From Epiperipatus broadwayi (taxonomy: Eukaryota; Onychophora; Udeonychophora; Euonychophora; Peripatidae): a DNA stretch of 64,000 nucleotides. Below the pieces are notes generated by a model. It searched no databases. It had not been told where the DNA came from and was given only the letters and a program-made list of their open reading frames with translations. The stretch spans positions 3,744,682 to 3,808,681 of the forward strand of contig JAQFVV010012398.1 of the NCBI GenBank assembly GCA_028023455.1. The letters run 5' to 3'. The position numbers and the translations under genes were made by a program. Positions 1-10,800 of this stretch are shown piece by piece. How positions within the stretch are numbered: the first letter of the stretch is position 1; the number at the start of each line of letters is the position of its first letter.

Positions 1-510
1 TGTTTATAAACAATTATGTGCTAGTATTGGAGATGTGATTATGTGATAGTTTCTGGTTTGACACCAATCCTGCCTAATAGGGTAGTGGTGGCTATGGTTG
101 TTAGAGAGCCAAAGACACCAAAATGTATAGGTGCTGAACTGAGTTCAAACCCATATGACTATATGAGCTATTGAGCTTAGATTGAAAATATTTTTTGTTT
201 TTTCCAATTTCATGCTCATAGTTTTGTAGTTAAGTAGAGATAAAATGTGATTGCTAGAGGGTTGCATTAGATCCTAAGATCTAGATGCAGTGCTCTCAGA
301 TCCAAAGCTTCTCACTGATGAAGGCCATAAGCCAGAAACTAGTCTGGGATATTGGATGAGTAGGCATTAGATAGGGATTTTATGCACAAGCCTTCTGGCA
401 ATTGATTACTCTGTTTAGCACAGGTGGCATTACTATATGGAGTTTTGCTTTGCTTTGCTTTGTTTATAAACAATTACGTGCTAGTATTGGAGATGTGGTA
501 ATGTGATGCT
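1..510 (+). mobile_element. Family A hammerhead repeat, tandem (about 1.1 units)
   Basis: The 48 bases at 1-48 (tgtttataaacaattatg...) recur at 461-508, so the window opens in the tail of one unit and then contains a full unit of about 460 bp. The unit carries a hammerhead ribozyme at 300-357 and ends in a block (ggcattactatatggagttt) that appears inverted at the left end of other copies in this window. No protein is encoded. By architecture it resembles retrozymes or Penelope-type terminal repeats, which are non-autonomous RNAs mobilised by reverse transcription. The left boundary lies outside the window. Confidence 0.75.
300..357 (+). ncRNA. Type I hammerhead ribozyme, family A, intact core
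   Basis: CUGAUGA is at 315-321 and GAAA at 335-338. Stem II is GGC/GCC closed by loop CAUAA, with an A/A apposition at its base. Stem III is the palindrome ACUAGU, so cleavage is expected after C344 (GUC). Stem I pairs AUCCAA with UUGGAU outside and UUCUCA with UGGGAU inside, with a small internal loop between. All core bases (C3, G5, A6, G8, A9, G12, A13, A14, and C at the cleavage site) are present. A two-base-pair stem III usually needs dimerisation through its palindrome, as known for PLE and newt hammerheads. Confidence 0.85.
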
Positions 511-1243
511 TACTCATTTTAAATTGTTTTTATTTCAATATTAATCATTTTTAAAATTTTGCATATATGGCTTATAGCTAAAACGTTTTCAGTATCATGC
601 ACCTAAAATAACACTTGTAAAATATATGTATATAATATTTTTAATGTTAAATAAGAAAAAGGCAAATGAATGAAATAATGAGACTTACACGACACATCTG
701 CTATTGGAATGTTTATTGTATTTGCTTCTGTTGAATAAATCTTAATTTAGAGAAGAAAAGTATTCATTGTACTGTTTATATATTGTATAAACCTTTATTG
801 TTCCAGATCTCATGGAATATAATTGAATTATACATAATCAAAGTGTATAAAATTATGGAATATATTAATAATGCAAAAATTTATATTGATTTATGAATAT
901 TCACACACATACAATATATACACACATATTTAATAATTATAAAGTATGTTAGTTAAATTTATGAAGTACAATAGTATTGTAACAAAATTAATTATTCAAA
1001 ATATATTTTCATAAAATTGAAAGAACTAGCAATTATTAATAATAATTATTATAATTTTTTTTTTTAAAAAATCCAATTATCTATAATTTAAATGATTATG
1101 CCATTTATATTTAAATGTCAAAAACAAAATTAGGATCATTAAAAAAAAGGTTGAAGTTAATTAGGGTTTGTTGTTATTTAACGCTTTCGAGCAGTACATT
1201 TTAAAATTAATTTTATAATTTGTGTGTTAAAAATTAATTTATT
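511..1243. other. AT-rich spacer, nothing recognised
   Basis: Low-complexity AT-rich sequence with short A and T runs. No open frame, RNA or repeat could be supported. Confidence 0.6.
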
Positions 1244-1401
1244 AAACATCTTTTAATAACTGAAATACAGGCTTATTGTATATCTATATCAATAAATGTA
1301 ATATATAGGATATATGAGCACAGACTTTCACATGACCCACCACTCTCCACTCTATCTCATAACACTGATAACCTTGCACACATATATGTCGAAAAAATAA
1401 A

Positions 1402-1459
1402 TAATCACCTACATCCGTATTTCATGCTAAACCAGCAATCATCAGTTGATCCAGATTAT
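1402..1459 (-). ncRNA. Hammerhead ribozyme, family B, decayed helices
   Basis: On the minus strand CUGAUGA, stem II (UGCU/AGCA) and GAAA are kept. Stem III and the inner stem I are altered: the AUACGUAU palindrome and the UUGG strand have substitutions. The core is recognisable but cleavage is doubtful. Confidence 0.65.
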
Positions 1460-1747
1460 CATCTCTATACATATATGCAATAAGTGCTCAGATATATATA
1501 TATTAAGTATAGGTATTAAATGGATTGTGTCCTGTACATGTGGGGTCAGATTGACTTTAGATCAACATGAATGTGACAAGAATCTTGGCCTCAGGGTGGC
1601 CTTTGAGTGTGCCATCATCAGATTTTCAATTGGATGGATGGTTGAAGAGTTGGTGTGGAGTAGATTGAATGAAGCCTGTCTATTAAAGTATAAAAATTGG
1701 CTATCTTAATATATATCTGAACACTTATTGCATATATGTGTAGAGAT

Positions 1748-1808
1748 GATAATCTGGACCAACTGATGATTTCTGGTTTAGCATGAAATACATATATTGG
1801 TGATTATT
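1748..1808 (+). ncRNA. Hammerhead ribozyme, family B, core intact
   Basis: CUGAUGA is at 1763-1769 and GAAA at 1785-1788. Stem I pairs GAUAAUC with GAUUAUU outside and CCAA with UUGG inside. Stem III is AUACAUAU, three pairs around CA, with AUA as the cleavage triplet (after A1796). Stem II has one mismatch (UUCU against AGCA). Confidence 0.75.
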
Positions 1809-1892
1809 TATCTTTTTGACATATATGTGTTCAAGTGTATAAGTGTTATGAGATAGAGTGGAGAGTGGTGGGTCATGTAAACATCTTTTAAT

Positions 1893-2207
1893 GTTTTTTA
1901 TTATAATAAATCAGTCCTTTATTCTTTTTTTGGACATTTAAAAGTGATCAAAATGTTTAATACATACATTTTCTTTTATAATTCATTTTTTTTATTTTCA
2001 TATTTATCGAACAATTATTATTATATTTATTATAACTATTATTAAAACTAAAGCTATCACATAACCTTTAGTTTGACAATGCTTAACAGCAATTGTTGTT
2101 AATCTTTTCAAAGTCATAGAATACTTTGAATGATGAAAAAACTAGATGAACATCAAACTCAATAATATTCAATGTTTGTCAAAAAGTGATTCCAAAATGT
2201 TAACATT

Positions 2208-2242
<35 letters not shown>

Positions 2243-2246
2243 TTGT

Positions 2247-2291
<45 letters not shown>

Positions 2292-2585
2292 AATAGAATA
2301 TAACTGCTCACAGAAAAGTTAGGAGTCATTTGAAAAACCGTTAAGTAATGAAATTCAAATAATATATTACAAGATACAGAAAGGGGACCCTTTACACTTA
2401 ATTATGTACCCAAATGAATTTCTATCTATAATTTAAAATATTATAAATATAGTGGCATGTGGCTATTTAAAATATCCTACTCATACATATGAATATTGCC
2501 CTCTTTTACTAAATCTATAACTAGTATACTTCTTCAGTCAAACAATATCTTTATAGAATAGTGAATTACTTATACCTAAGTGTAC
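1893..2585. other. AT-rich spacer with TA microsatellite
   Basis: Nothing gene-like. The stretch includes the TA repeat listed separately. Confidence 0.6.
2210..2288. repeat. (TA)n microsatellite, interrupted
   Basis: Two pure TA runs (about 2210-2240 and 2250-2288) are separated by the ten bases gattgttatt. Confidence 0.95.
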
Positions 2586-2960
2586 CAAACTCTCTAAACA
2601 GTAGTGCCACCAAGTGCAAGCCTTCATAATCAATGAATGCAGGAAAATTTTTGCATAAAATCCCTATCTAGTGCATACTCATCCAACATCCCCAGACTAG
2701 TTCCTAGCTTGTAGCTTTCATCAGAGAGAAGCCTTGGATTTGAGAGCACTGCACCTAGATCTTAGGATGTTATGCAACCCTCCATCAGCCACTTTTTATC
2801 TATTTGGTTAACTACAAAGCTGTTTCCAACCCAAGATCATTTGCTTGTATAGTTATATAGATCTGAACTCTATTCAGCATCTATACATTTTGGTGTTTTG
2901 GATTTTCAAAAACTACAATCACTATTATTCTATGGGAAATATAAGGATAAAATATCATAA
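2586..2960 (-). mobile_element. Family A hammerhead repeat, minus orientation
   Basis: It starts with the family end (aaactctctaaacagtagtg) and runs through the unit in reverse: tccctatctagtgcatactc, the hammerhead, then the ctatacattttggtg segment. It is a diverged relative of the copies at 27190 and 39609, and is adjacent to the bipolar copy 2961-3587. Confidence 0.75.
2681..2738 (-). ncRNA. Hammerhead motif, family A, core mutated
   Basis: The minus strand keeps CUGAUGA, ACUAGU and the outer stem I. GAAA has become GGAA (A13 to G), which should block catalysis. Stem II is AGC/GCU where other copies have GGC/GCC, a paired change that keeps the helix. Confidence 0.6.
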
Positions 2961-3587
2961 CATCACATTATTACCATTTCATATGTTTACACATGCTGTT
3001 AATAAGGGGACCAAACTCTCCATGCAGTAATATCTTCAAGTGCAAGCCTCCCAAATCAATGAATAAGGTTTAAGCATAAAATTCCTATCTAGTGCCTACT
3101 CAACCAACATTCCCAGATTAGTTTCTAGCTTACATCCATAGGATAATGGTGACTGTGGTTTTTGAAAAACCAAAGACAACAAAATGTATAGATGCTGATT
3201 TGAGTTCAGATCTATATAGCCATATAAGCAACTGAGCTTGGGTTGAAAATATTATAGTGTTTTTATCTTTGGTTTCTAGCTTTATAGTTAACTAAATAGG
3301 TAAAAGGTTGCTAATGGAGAGTTGCATTAGATCCTAAGATCTGGGTACAGTGCTCTCAAATCCAAGGCCCATCATTGATGAAAGCCACATGTTAGAAAGT
3401 AGTCTGAGGATGTTGGACAAGTAGGCACTAGGCAGGGATTTTATGTACAAAGCTTTCTACATCCATTGATCATGAAGGCTTGTATTCTGTGGCACTACTG
3501 TATGGAGTGTTTGTATTCTTATTAACAGCATGTGTAATTATACAAAATGGTGATCATGTGATGCTTTCAAACCTAAGTGCCATTTCT
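2961..3587. mobile_element. Family A element, head-to-head
   Basis: A short minus-strand piece (2961-3130, starting catcacattattaccat) joins a plus-strand unit (about 3140-3587, ending aatggtgatcatgtgatg). The two outer ends are inverted versions of the same unit end. The plus part carries a decayed hammerhead at 3360-3418. Confidence 0.75.
3360..3418 (+). ncRNA. Decayed hammerhead motif, family A
   Basis: C3 is changed (UUGAUGA), stem II is weak and stem III is disrupted (GAAAGUAGUC). It is recognisable only by comparison with intact copies. Confidence 0.45.
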
Positions 3588-4041
3588 AGTTAAGAAGTGA
3601 TATTATCTGACTCAAGAGTATTTACATCCCTCATCTGGTGGATACTTCTGTATACCTCAATACTGTCTCACCAGCAAGCATAAACTTGAAAAGGATAGTT
3701 ATAAAGTTTTAAACTTGTTTGCTTGGAATGAGATGAAACCGCACACACACACACAATAGATTTTAAAAATAAATAAAAATATATTTATTTAATTAAGCAT
3801 CTAACAATACACAGCAGATATTAAATGCAAATTGTTATTATAAAATAGATACAAAAAAAATATGGTTTAGATTTAAATAATAAGAATAATAAAAAAAAAT
3901 TGTAATGGTTTTATAGTGGCAGTTTTTATTAGTAAAATATATGAAATAAAATTTCATCTTTCCAATTCAACATTAATTAGATCAGTCTTCAAAAATTATG
4001 GCAGTAAGATTATGAAAATTGATTATTATAAATGCATATAT
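3588..4041. other. AT-rich spacer, nothing recognised
   Basis: Contains a short CA run near 3742 and A-rich low complexity. No supported gene. Confidence 0.5.
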
Positions 4042-4401
4042 TGTAATGGTCAGGTTTGTACATTTGCTCAACAGACTAAGAGTCCGTGTTAGAGAACCAA
4101 AAGCTGACCAAGTCAGGATAGTAATATCCTATGTCTGATCATACCTCAAGTCTCTCACTCATGCTTTCAAGTAAACCCATCATGAATGACATGCCTGAGG
4201 TTACACTCGGTATCTCTTTAGTCACGTTCCAGCAATAGCAAAGCAGTAAAACATGAGACATACACCCCTATTACATATTATATAACTTAACTAGTGATTC
4301 ATAAGATAATGAGCAAGAATAGAGACTGAGACAAATTTATGTTTAATAAATTTAATATAATACTTAATAAATAATAAAGCAAAATAAATTGGGTATAGCT
4401 G

Positions 4402-4735
4402 GCTCACACGCAGGTGAGTGAATACTCAGGGTTATGAAGAATATATTACCACCATTTATATAGTGTGCTCACACACAGGTGAATGACTCAGGGTTACAAA
4501 GCTAATTATATAGGGCTCACATGCAGGTGAGTGGTTCAGGGTTATAAAATAATATCAAAGCAAATTATAGCACTCACACGCAGGTGAGTGGTTCAGGTTT
4601 ATAAATTAATATCAAAGAAAATTATAGTGCTCACACACACTTGAATGGTTCAGGGTTATAAAACAGTATCATAAAGCAATTTATATAGAGCTCACATGCA
4701 GATGAGTGGATGATCAGGGTTACAAATGAGTTAAA
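4402..4735. repeat. Minisatellite, six units of about 48-66 bp
   Basis: The motif ctcacacgcaggtgagtg followed by a (ggt)tcagggttataaa block starts at 4402, 4468, 4516, 4573, 4630 and 4691. The inner ctcac...gtgag segment is itself a short inverted repeat. Confidence 0.9.
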
Positions 4736-5569
4736 TTAGTCTATGACTTTTTAATAGGCTTATGCCATCTTCCATGTCCGAACTCACACTATGTTCTATA
4801 TAGAGGAAATAAATTATAGTTAGAGTGATCAATTTATTGGTAACTGGTAGAGATTATGGTATTATTACTAAGTTTAAACTCAACTATAAAGATATTTGTG
4901 TGTTATACATAATTGCTACACAGATAAACGCATTAACTCAGATTCTGAATCAGATCAAAGCCAAAGTTACTTTCTAGGGAAGCTGAACTGAGGTATGGCA
5001 GTCAAATGTCAGATTCTAGTGCAACTATAGTATCAGAATAAATGTGCCTCAAATGTATTCTTAATTGAGGTTTATTACCTTGTAAATGGTTCCCCAAACC
5101 GGTCTGCTTGCTATAATTGAAGAGGTCTTTTTTATTAAAGTGAGCAGAAGAGTGTCTTACGAGCCCTTTGGAACACTTTGGTTCCTCCAAATATGAATAA
5201 ATGTCACAGTTGCCTAAAGTTTCGAGGCATGACTTGACGTGGAAATAATCCTGATGTAGGCCATTATAGATATAACAAGAAGATATGCATATTTATGCTA
5301 ACTAGCAACACATTCGCAATGCTAAATTAATATTTTATCAATTAATGACACCAAATCTTAGCTTCTTTCAGTGCTACTACCACGAGTCAGTTCATAAAAG
5401 AGATTATTAAGTCATATGATAAAGGCAATAATGAGAATCTGATTTAAGGGTCTCTGCATAGCTTCTTAATATTTAATTAAATGGAGTTATAGCAAAAGTT
5501 AAAGATTTATTAGAAATTGAAACATTAATTATATGTAGTATAGTTTCCATCTAATATCAAACGAACTGA

Positions 5570-5935
5570 TTTTTAAATAATCTAAGTCAAATATGGATTA
5601 TTAAATAGCTCATGCAAAATATTGATTCTTAAATAAATTACTCAAATATTAATCTTAAATAACTCATCAAAATAGGCCTTACTAATAATGCAAAATGTGT
5701 TTTAAATAATCTACGCAAAACCTACATTTTAAATAGTTGCATAAAATATACTTTTTAAATAACTAGCAAAATGCATATTTTAAATAACTTATGCAAATAT
5801 ACATCTTCATTTCAAATAACATACAGCAAAATATACATTTTAAATAACTTTAACAAAATATTTTCATTTTAAATAACTTGAGCAAAAGATGCATTTTAAA
5901 TAACTTATTTTGGGCATTATAAATAACTGATTTAC
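5570..5935. repeat. Minisatellite, about ten short units
   Basis: Repeats of ttttaaataact followed by a gcaaaatatacat-like block, with units of roughly 30-40 bp and variable spacing. Confidence 0.8.
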
Positions 5936-6900
5936 TCTAGCGTAAATAATAGTTTTATTTCAGAAGGGAGTTTTGCCTATATTCTTTATATTACAATAAT
6001 TTGATATAATAAAAAGGGATTATGCGCCCCTCCCCCGATACTTTATTTAACGCACAAAACTCTGTTCTGATGAACACAGCATAAATCAATAAACATGAAC
6101 TTAAAACTAATGACAGATGGTATAAGAATAAATTGCAGAAAACAATCAATAAAATAATTTAAAAATGAAACTTTGTTTGAATGGTTTTATAGAAACTAAA
6201 TATTTATGCTTACTTAAAATATTAATGATCAAGCAAGAATTTTGAGAGTGCTCTAAGCTTTAAATAAATTTATTATAAACAGTTTAGTGTAACATTTAAA
6301 TGATATAATTAATTACAAGATTTATTAGTTAGCTAGCTTTTCATTTAGAATGAGTTTAGTAATGGAATTAAAAATTCTGCAGAATGATTTACTGGTAATC
6401 TTGATAGTGAGTATTTAAAGGCATCTTCCTTGTGTGTCTTCTCTCTGTTACATTGGCTGTGGCTTCTCTAGGTTTGAATCTGGATGCAGTTGTGAAATTT
6501 ACTTCTGTGGCAGCTTTCTCCATTACTCTGGTCAGGAACTCTCTGGGATTTTAGGTGTAGCTTCTCCATCATGGACTGGGCATGGCTGAAGTTGATGTTT
6601 TCTCTCATGGTAGCAGCTTGTTTGAGGCAAGTAGATGGTTGTCTCTAGGGTCATCATTTGAACAGCTTTGGTACTGGCTTTCTATGATTCAGCTAGCTAA
6701 AGTACAGCAGAAAGTTTTCTTATTTAATTTTTCAGCACTGGTCTTCAGAAATATTTTTCAGCACCAACAACAATTATTTTGACAGCAACAGCAACAAGAG
6801 TAGTGATGGCTTCTATAGGCTCTTTTTATATCTTATTTTTGACAGTGGGTTCCTCCCCTTTTACTTTTGACACATCACCTGACTACTGATTCGAACTTGC

Positions 6901-7210
6901 CTTTAACTAAATATCCACTTAGTAAAATATTTGGTATAGTTAACTGGACTTAAAAGCTTTATTATTCCAATTTGCATCATAGTTAGCTCGAGTCAAAAAT
7001 GATATTCCCAAGAGAGTTGCAATAACACTTAGTATGGATTTATGCCTGACTGAATTTTATAATTTGTCTTAGTTATAATTTTAAATGGGTCAAGTTTTAG
7101 CTAAAGGTTTATTTTTAGACAAAGTGTTAAAACTCATAAACAAATTACTAGCTTGTGTAATTTTAAACAAACAATACAACTGAAACTTATTTAACTTGAA
7201 AATTATTTAA
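6901..7210. other. AT-rich spacer
   Basis: No feature recognised. Confidence 0.5.
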
Positions 7211-7315
7211 AATGAATATTATATAGGGTATATGAGCACAGACTTTCACACGACCCACCACTCTCCACACTATCTCATAACACTGATATACTTGAACACA
7301 TATATGTTGAAAAAA

Positions 7316-7378
7316 TAAATAATCACTAATATACGTATTTCATGCTAAACCAGTAATCATCAGTTGGTTCAGATTACC
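7316..7378 (-). ncRNA. Hammerhead ribozyme, family B, core intact
   Basis: The minus strand has CUGAUGA, GAAA and a perfect AUACGUAU palindromic stem III with an AUA cleavage triplet. Outer stem I (GGUAAUC/GAUUAUU) pairs with wobbles. Inner stem I CCAA/UUAG and stem II UACU/AGCA each have one mismatch. Confidence 0.8.
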
Positions 7379-7791
7379 ATCTCCCCACATATATTCTATA
7401 AGTGCTTAGATATATATTAAGATAGCCAAACCTCATACTTTAATGGACAGGCTTCAATCTACTCCACACTCCAACTCTTCAACGGTCCATCCAATTGAAA
7501 ATCTGATGACGGAATGCTCAAAGGCCACCCTGAGGCCGAGATTCTTGTCACACCCATGTTGATCTAAGGTCAATCTGACCCCTCATGTACAGGACATAAT
7601 CCATTTAATAAATATACAAGGGATGGGCAGACATCTCTATTATGTAATGACTGAAACCCAGGCTTAATTTATATCTGTGTCCATATATGTAATATATAGG
7701 GTATATGAGCACAGACTTTCACACGATCCACCAATCTCCACACTATCTCATAACACTGATACACTTGAACACATATATGTTGAAATGATAA

Positions 7792-7851
7792 ATAATCACC
7801 AATATCCGTATTTCATGCTAAACCAGCAATCATCAGTTGGTCCAGATTACC
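7792..7851 (-). ncRNA. Hammerhead ribozyme, family B, core intact
   Basis: CUGAUGA and GAAA are intact. Stem II is UGCU/AGCA, and inner stem I CCAA/UUGG and outer GGUAAUC/GAUUAUU are all paired. Stem III is AUACGGAU, with one base off the palindrome. Confidence 0.82.
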
Positions 7852-7926
7852 ATCTCCACACATATATGCTATAAGTGCTCAGATATATATTAACATAGCC
7901 AAACCTCATGGATAGGAATGAATATT

Positions 7927-9604
7927 GAAACTTACATAAGTAATTTTTATAAATTTAAACTTATTATGCTGTTATATATATATAAATTCTATCTACACAC
8001 CGTTATGTTTACTTCAGTTTTAAGAAACGTAAATGAATATGCGCGTATATAAATATTTAAGACTATATTTTTATATTAAAATTACAAGGTGATTATACAC
8101 GCACATCTTCGGCAATATTATAAGCACACTCAAAGTTTTAAATTAAAGAAATACACGCAATCTGAATGCAATGAAATACATTATTATAGAATATAATAGA
8201 TGAAACAGATCTAACTGTTTCAATATGTGATTATTAATAAATATTCAGTTCTTAAGGTTTCATGGCAGTTAGAGGTAATTCTTGTTATGATGGATATAAG
8301 TGAGCTTCTTTTCTGAGACTTGAAACAATGCATTTTTTCTAGATTCATTTTCTTAAGAAATTTTGTTATCACAGAATGCTGGCAATTAACAATTGATTTT
8401 TAATATTGGCTCAAATGCTGATGACTTTCAATCGCTATGCTAAGCATAGTTCTTTGACTAGGGTTGCTTCCAGGTTAACTTATGCAGTTTATTTATTATT
8501 GTTACCAAGATTCAGAAAAAAGAGCAGGAACATAAGAGAGAGTGGTTTGTTTTATGGCTATTTATGTACTCTCATAACAAAGAACACTGCTTTATCCAAT
8601 CACAATTTTAACCTAATTAGTTTAATCTTATTACTATTTTATGAAATCATTAAAAAAAATCTTTTTTTTCTTCAAACCATTAATAAATTTTTTGTATTGT
8701 AATATCAGCAAATTGCTCGACATATATTATAAGTTAAATAATAATAATAATTCTTTTTTATCAAGTATTATAAATATAGTAAATCCAAATAATTCTACAT
8801 CTGCTTTTTTGGTTATCTAAATATTATTATAAATGAAAAATAAAATAAAATAAAGAACATTCTTTTTCATTAGCTTTAATTAAACAATATAAGTTAATTA
8901 AATGATTCTTTTTAGTTACAATAAAAATAGATTTTTGTATTATTATTTTTATAACATAAAAATATATTCCTTACATTATTTTGTATTTAAAACAATATAT
9001 ACAATAATCGTATTTCACATATAAAATATTAATTTAATGATTTAAAATTCATAGTGACAAAATGTATAAAAAATCATTTTTTTAAAATCAATTATTGTCA
9101 CTACGTCAACATATATTTTAAATTTGTTTTATTTTTAATCTATTATTTACTATGCTTTTGTAATGTCAAAGGATGCCATTTATATTGACCTTAGTTCGAT
9201 ACTATTACAATATATATATAATATGCTAAAATTATGCAAAAAAAAAAAATGATGATTCTAAAATAGTATTTTTAAAAATAAAATTTAATTAGAAATTTAT
9301 GCTTGATGCTATAAACAGATATAATCAATATTGGGTCTAATATAAGATATAGTTATTCTGATTTATTTTTCTAAATTTATAATTCTTTCCCTCTTTTTGG
9401 TTTTTATATTAATTAGTACTGAGAAAACGATTTGAAGAGATTTTTGAAAAACAATGGAGTGATGTTTCTGAGACAAAATTCAAAATTCTTCCAGATTTAT
9501 TTAAGAGAATTTTATTTTTACAGTGCTGTCTGATGATCGGTGCCAATGTGGCTTATATTATTAGTACAAAATGGATTTTATATTCAATCATAATGCTTTA
9601 ATAT
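7927..9604. other. AT-rich spacer without recognised features
   Basis: A 98-codon open frame at 8406-8702 has no recognisable domain and ends in low complexity. A short protein-like frame near 9420-9530 (RKRFEEIFEKQWSDV) has a plausible upstream splice acceptor but no neighbouring exons. Neither is called. Confidence 0.4.
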
Positions 9605-9975
9605 TTAACGTTGGAAAATAGTAGGTAATCTTTTCCTCCAATAACATTAAATCTTCTTTTATAAAAGAAATAATTTTCCTTACATTTTTATTTTGAAGTG
9701 AGGAAAACATATCTACTACACTTTTTTTCTGAGATCCAATTTTTCCAACTGCATTTTTTTTAAAGTATAGATAATTTATCTGTTAATGTCAAAATAGTTT
9801 CATTTTTCCCTTGCATATTAGTACTATCTTGATTTAAAACATTAAAAATGTCAACCAAATACATAGTTTGAGCACCAACTAACATTATTAAGATATTTTA
9901 TAATGCCAGTTTGGAAAAATAGCAATAAGTTATCATTGAGTTTTAAAATACAGAGTAGTATTTTATCCCTGGATA
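9605..9975 (-). pseudogene. hAT transposase relic, C-terminal part (ZBED5/SCAND3-like)
   Basis: Minus-strand translation with frameshifts and stops gives YVFG, then an AREK*NYFDINR segment, KKMQLEKLDLRK and VVDMFSSLQ, in the order found in ZBED5/SCAND3/FAM200-type hAT proteins after the catalytic core (YLVDIF, LQGKN, TDKL, FKKKLELW, DMFPSL). The zinc-finger and core part of the same kind of protein lies on the same strand at 12540-13650, so this is probably the downstream half of one gene split by about 2.5 kb of other sequence. Many in-frame stops show it is dead. Confidence 0.6.
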
Positions 9976-10800
9976 AATATCAGTATGTTTTTTATTGTGC
10001 CGGGCACTCTAAAAGTGGCCGTGCACAAAGTGGATGTAGTCGAAGCTACAGCTCAGATATATATATATACCATTATTAATCTATGTAGTTATTATATAAT
10101 CACAATAATTAACTGGCTATGGAATATAAACATAGTATAAAATGGATGAGGTTGGTTTGTGTATATATTTCTTTCCCCCACACACTCGAGAATAAAGCAA
10201 TATTAGCTACAAATTGTAAATTGGCGCATATGATTGTATGATATATGCGTACAATGTTTTTGTTTGTTTATGTATTTTGTTATTTTAATAAACGTATATG
10301 TCCCAAATTTATAATTTTATTTTATTTTTTATTTTTTGTGTAAAAAGTTGTTTTCGTGTTAGAACCTGTTATATATATATATATATAAAAAAATGAAATA
10401 ATTAAAAAGTAACTGTAAATGTTCCAACAAAAGTCTATATTTTAAATTATCAGTTATTTTTTAGGCTAATGCATTAAGAAAAGTCAGGTGGCCATTGTTT
10501 TACCAAATATGAAAATACACTAATGTATTAATGGTCATCCTGCCCTGTATTCTTATTTTTACGAACGGAGTTAGAAGGATTCGGACACTGACGTTTACAT
10601 AGAAAAATCTTGTTTATTTGTTATATAAATAGTTTTAGTTTTAATTCATTGGAAAATAATTTTTCTTTGTATTAAAATTTTAAACTGATGTTTATCAGTA
10701 TAGTGATCCTGAGACAATCCAGATAAAATTAAATTAAAAAAAAAAAAAATTAAAGATAAAATACTTTAAAAGAAAGTTATGTGCATTGTTTACATCAATT
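9976..10800. other. Spacer inside the split hAT relic
   Basis: Mostly AT-rich, with a less AT-rich patch at 10001-10055 (gccgtgcacaaagtggatgt) and a TA run near 10366-10386. Unassigned. Confidence 0.4.

Larger units (their letters stand above)
1258..1878. mobile_element. Family B hammerhead element, head-to-head, 14-bp TSD
   Basis: The element is flanked by identical 14-mers aaacatcttttaat at 1244-1257 and 1879-1892. Its left part (1258 to about 1495) is a minus-strand family B segment. The right part (about 1500-1878) is a plus-strand segment. Both outer ends carry the same unit end: cccaccactctccactctat on the left and its complement on the right. Two hammerhead motifs lie in the two arms. 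The TSD shows that the bipolar structure went in as a single event. No coding capacity; open frames here are chance. Confidence 0.85.
4042..6900. mobile_element. Unclassified long non-coding repeat element, possibly LTR-type
   Basis: It begins tgtaatggtcag, followed by a caacagactaagag block. A similar start (tgtaacagtcag, then ctaacacactgcag) occurs at 29120, where the element interrupts an RTE copy. Both copies contain internal minisatellites and have no coding capacity. The TG start and size would fit a non-autonomous LTR-type element, but I found no matching second LTR, primer site or clear right end. The end near 6900 is a guess, placed where the richer sequence (6440-6890) gives way to AT-rich spacer. 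Confidence 0.4.
7221..7916 (-). mobile_element. Family B hammerhead element, about 1.5 tandem units, 10-bp TSD
   Basis: A direct repeat with period 473 bp: tatagggtatatgagcac starts at 7222 and again at 7695. The whole is flanked by aatgaatatt at 7211-7220 and 7917-7926, a 10-bp TSD. Each unit has one minus-strand hammerhead; the predicted cleavage sites (7329 and 7803) are 474 bp apart, so self-cleavage would release a monomer of about 474 nt. The unit is non-coding. The partial-dimer architecture with a ribozyme per unit is that of retrozymes and PLE terminal repeats. The 65-codon open frame in the second unit is chance. Confidence 0.88.

Noticed and set aside
7504-7540. A second CTGATGA in the family B unit, on the plus strand
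   Set aside because: Not followed by a stem II hairpin and GAAA at a workable distance; not a ribozyme.
8406-8702. 98-codon plus-strand open frame
   Set aside because: No domain, ends in low-complexity AT-rich codons, no splice or promoter context; compatible with chance.
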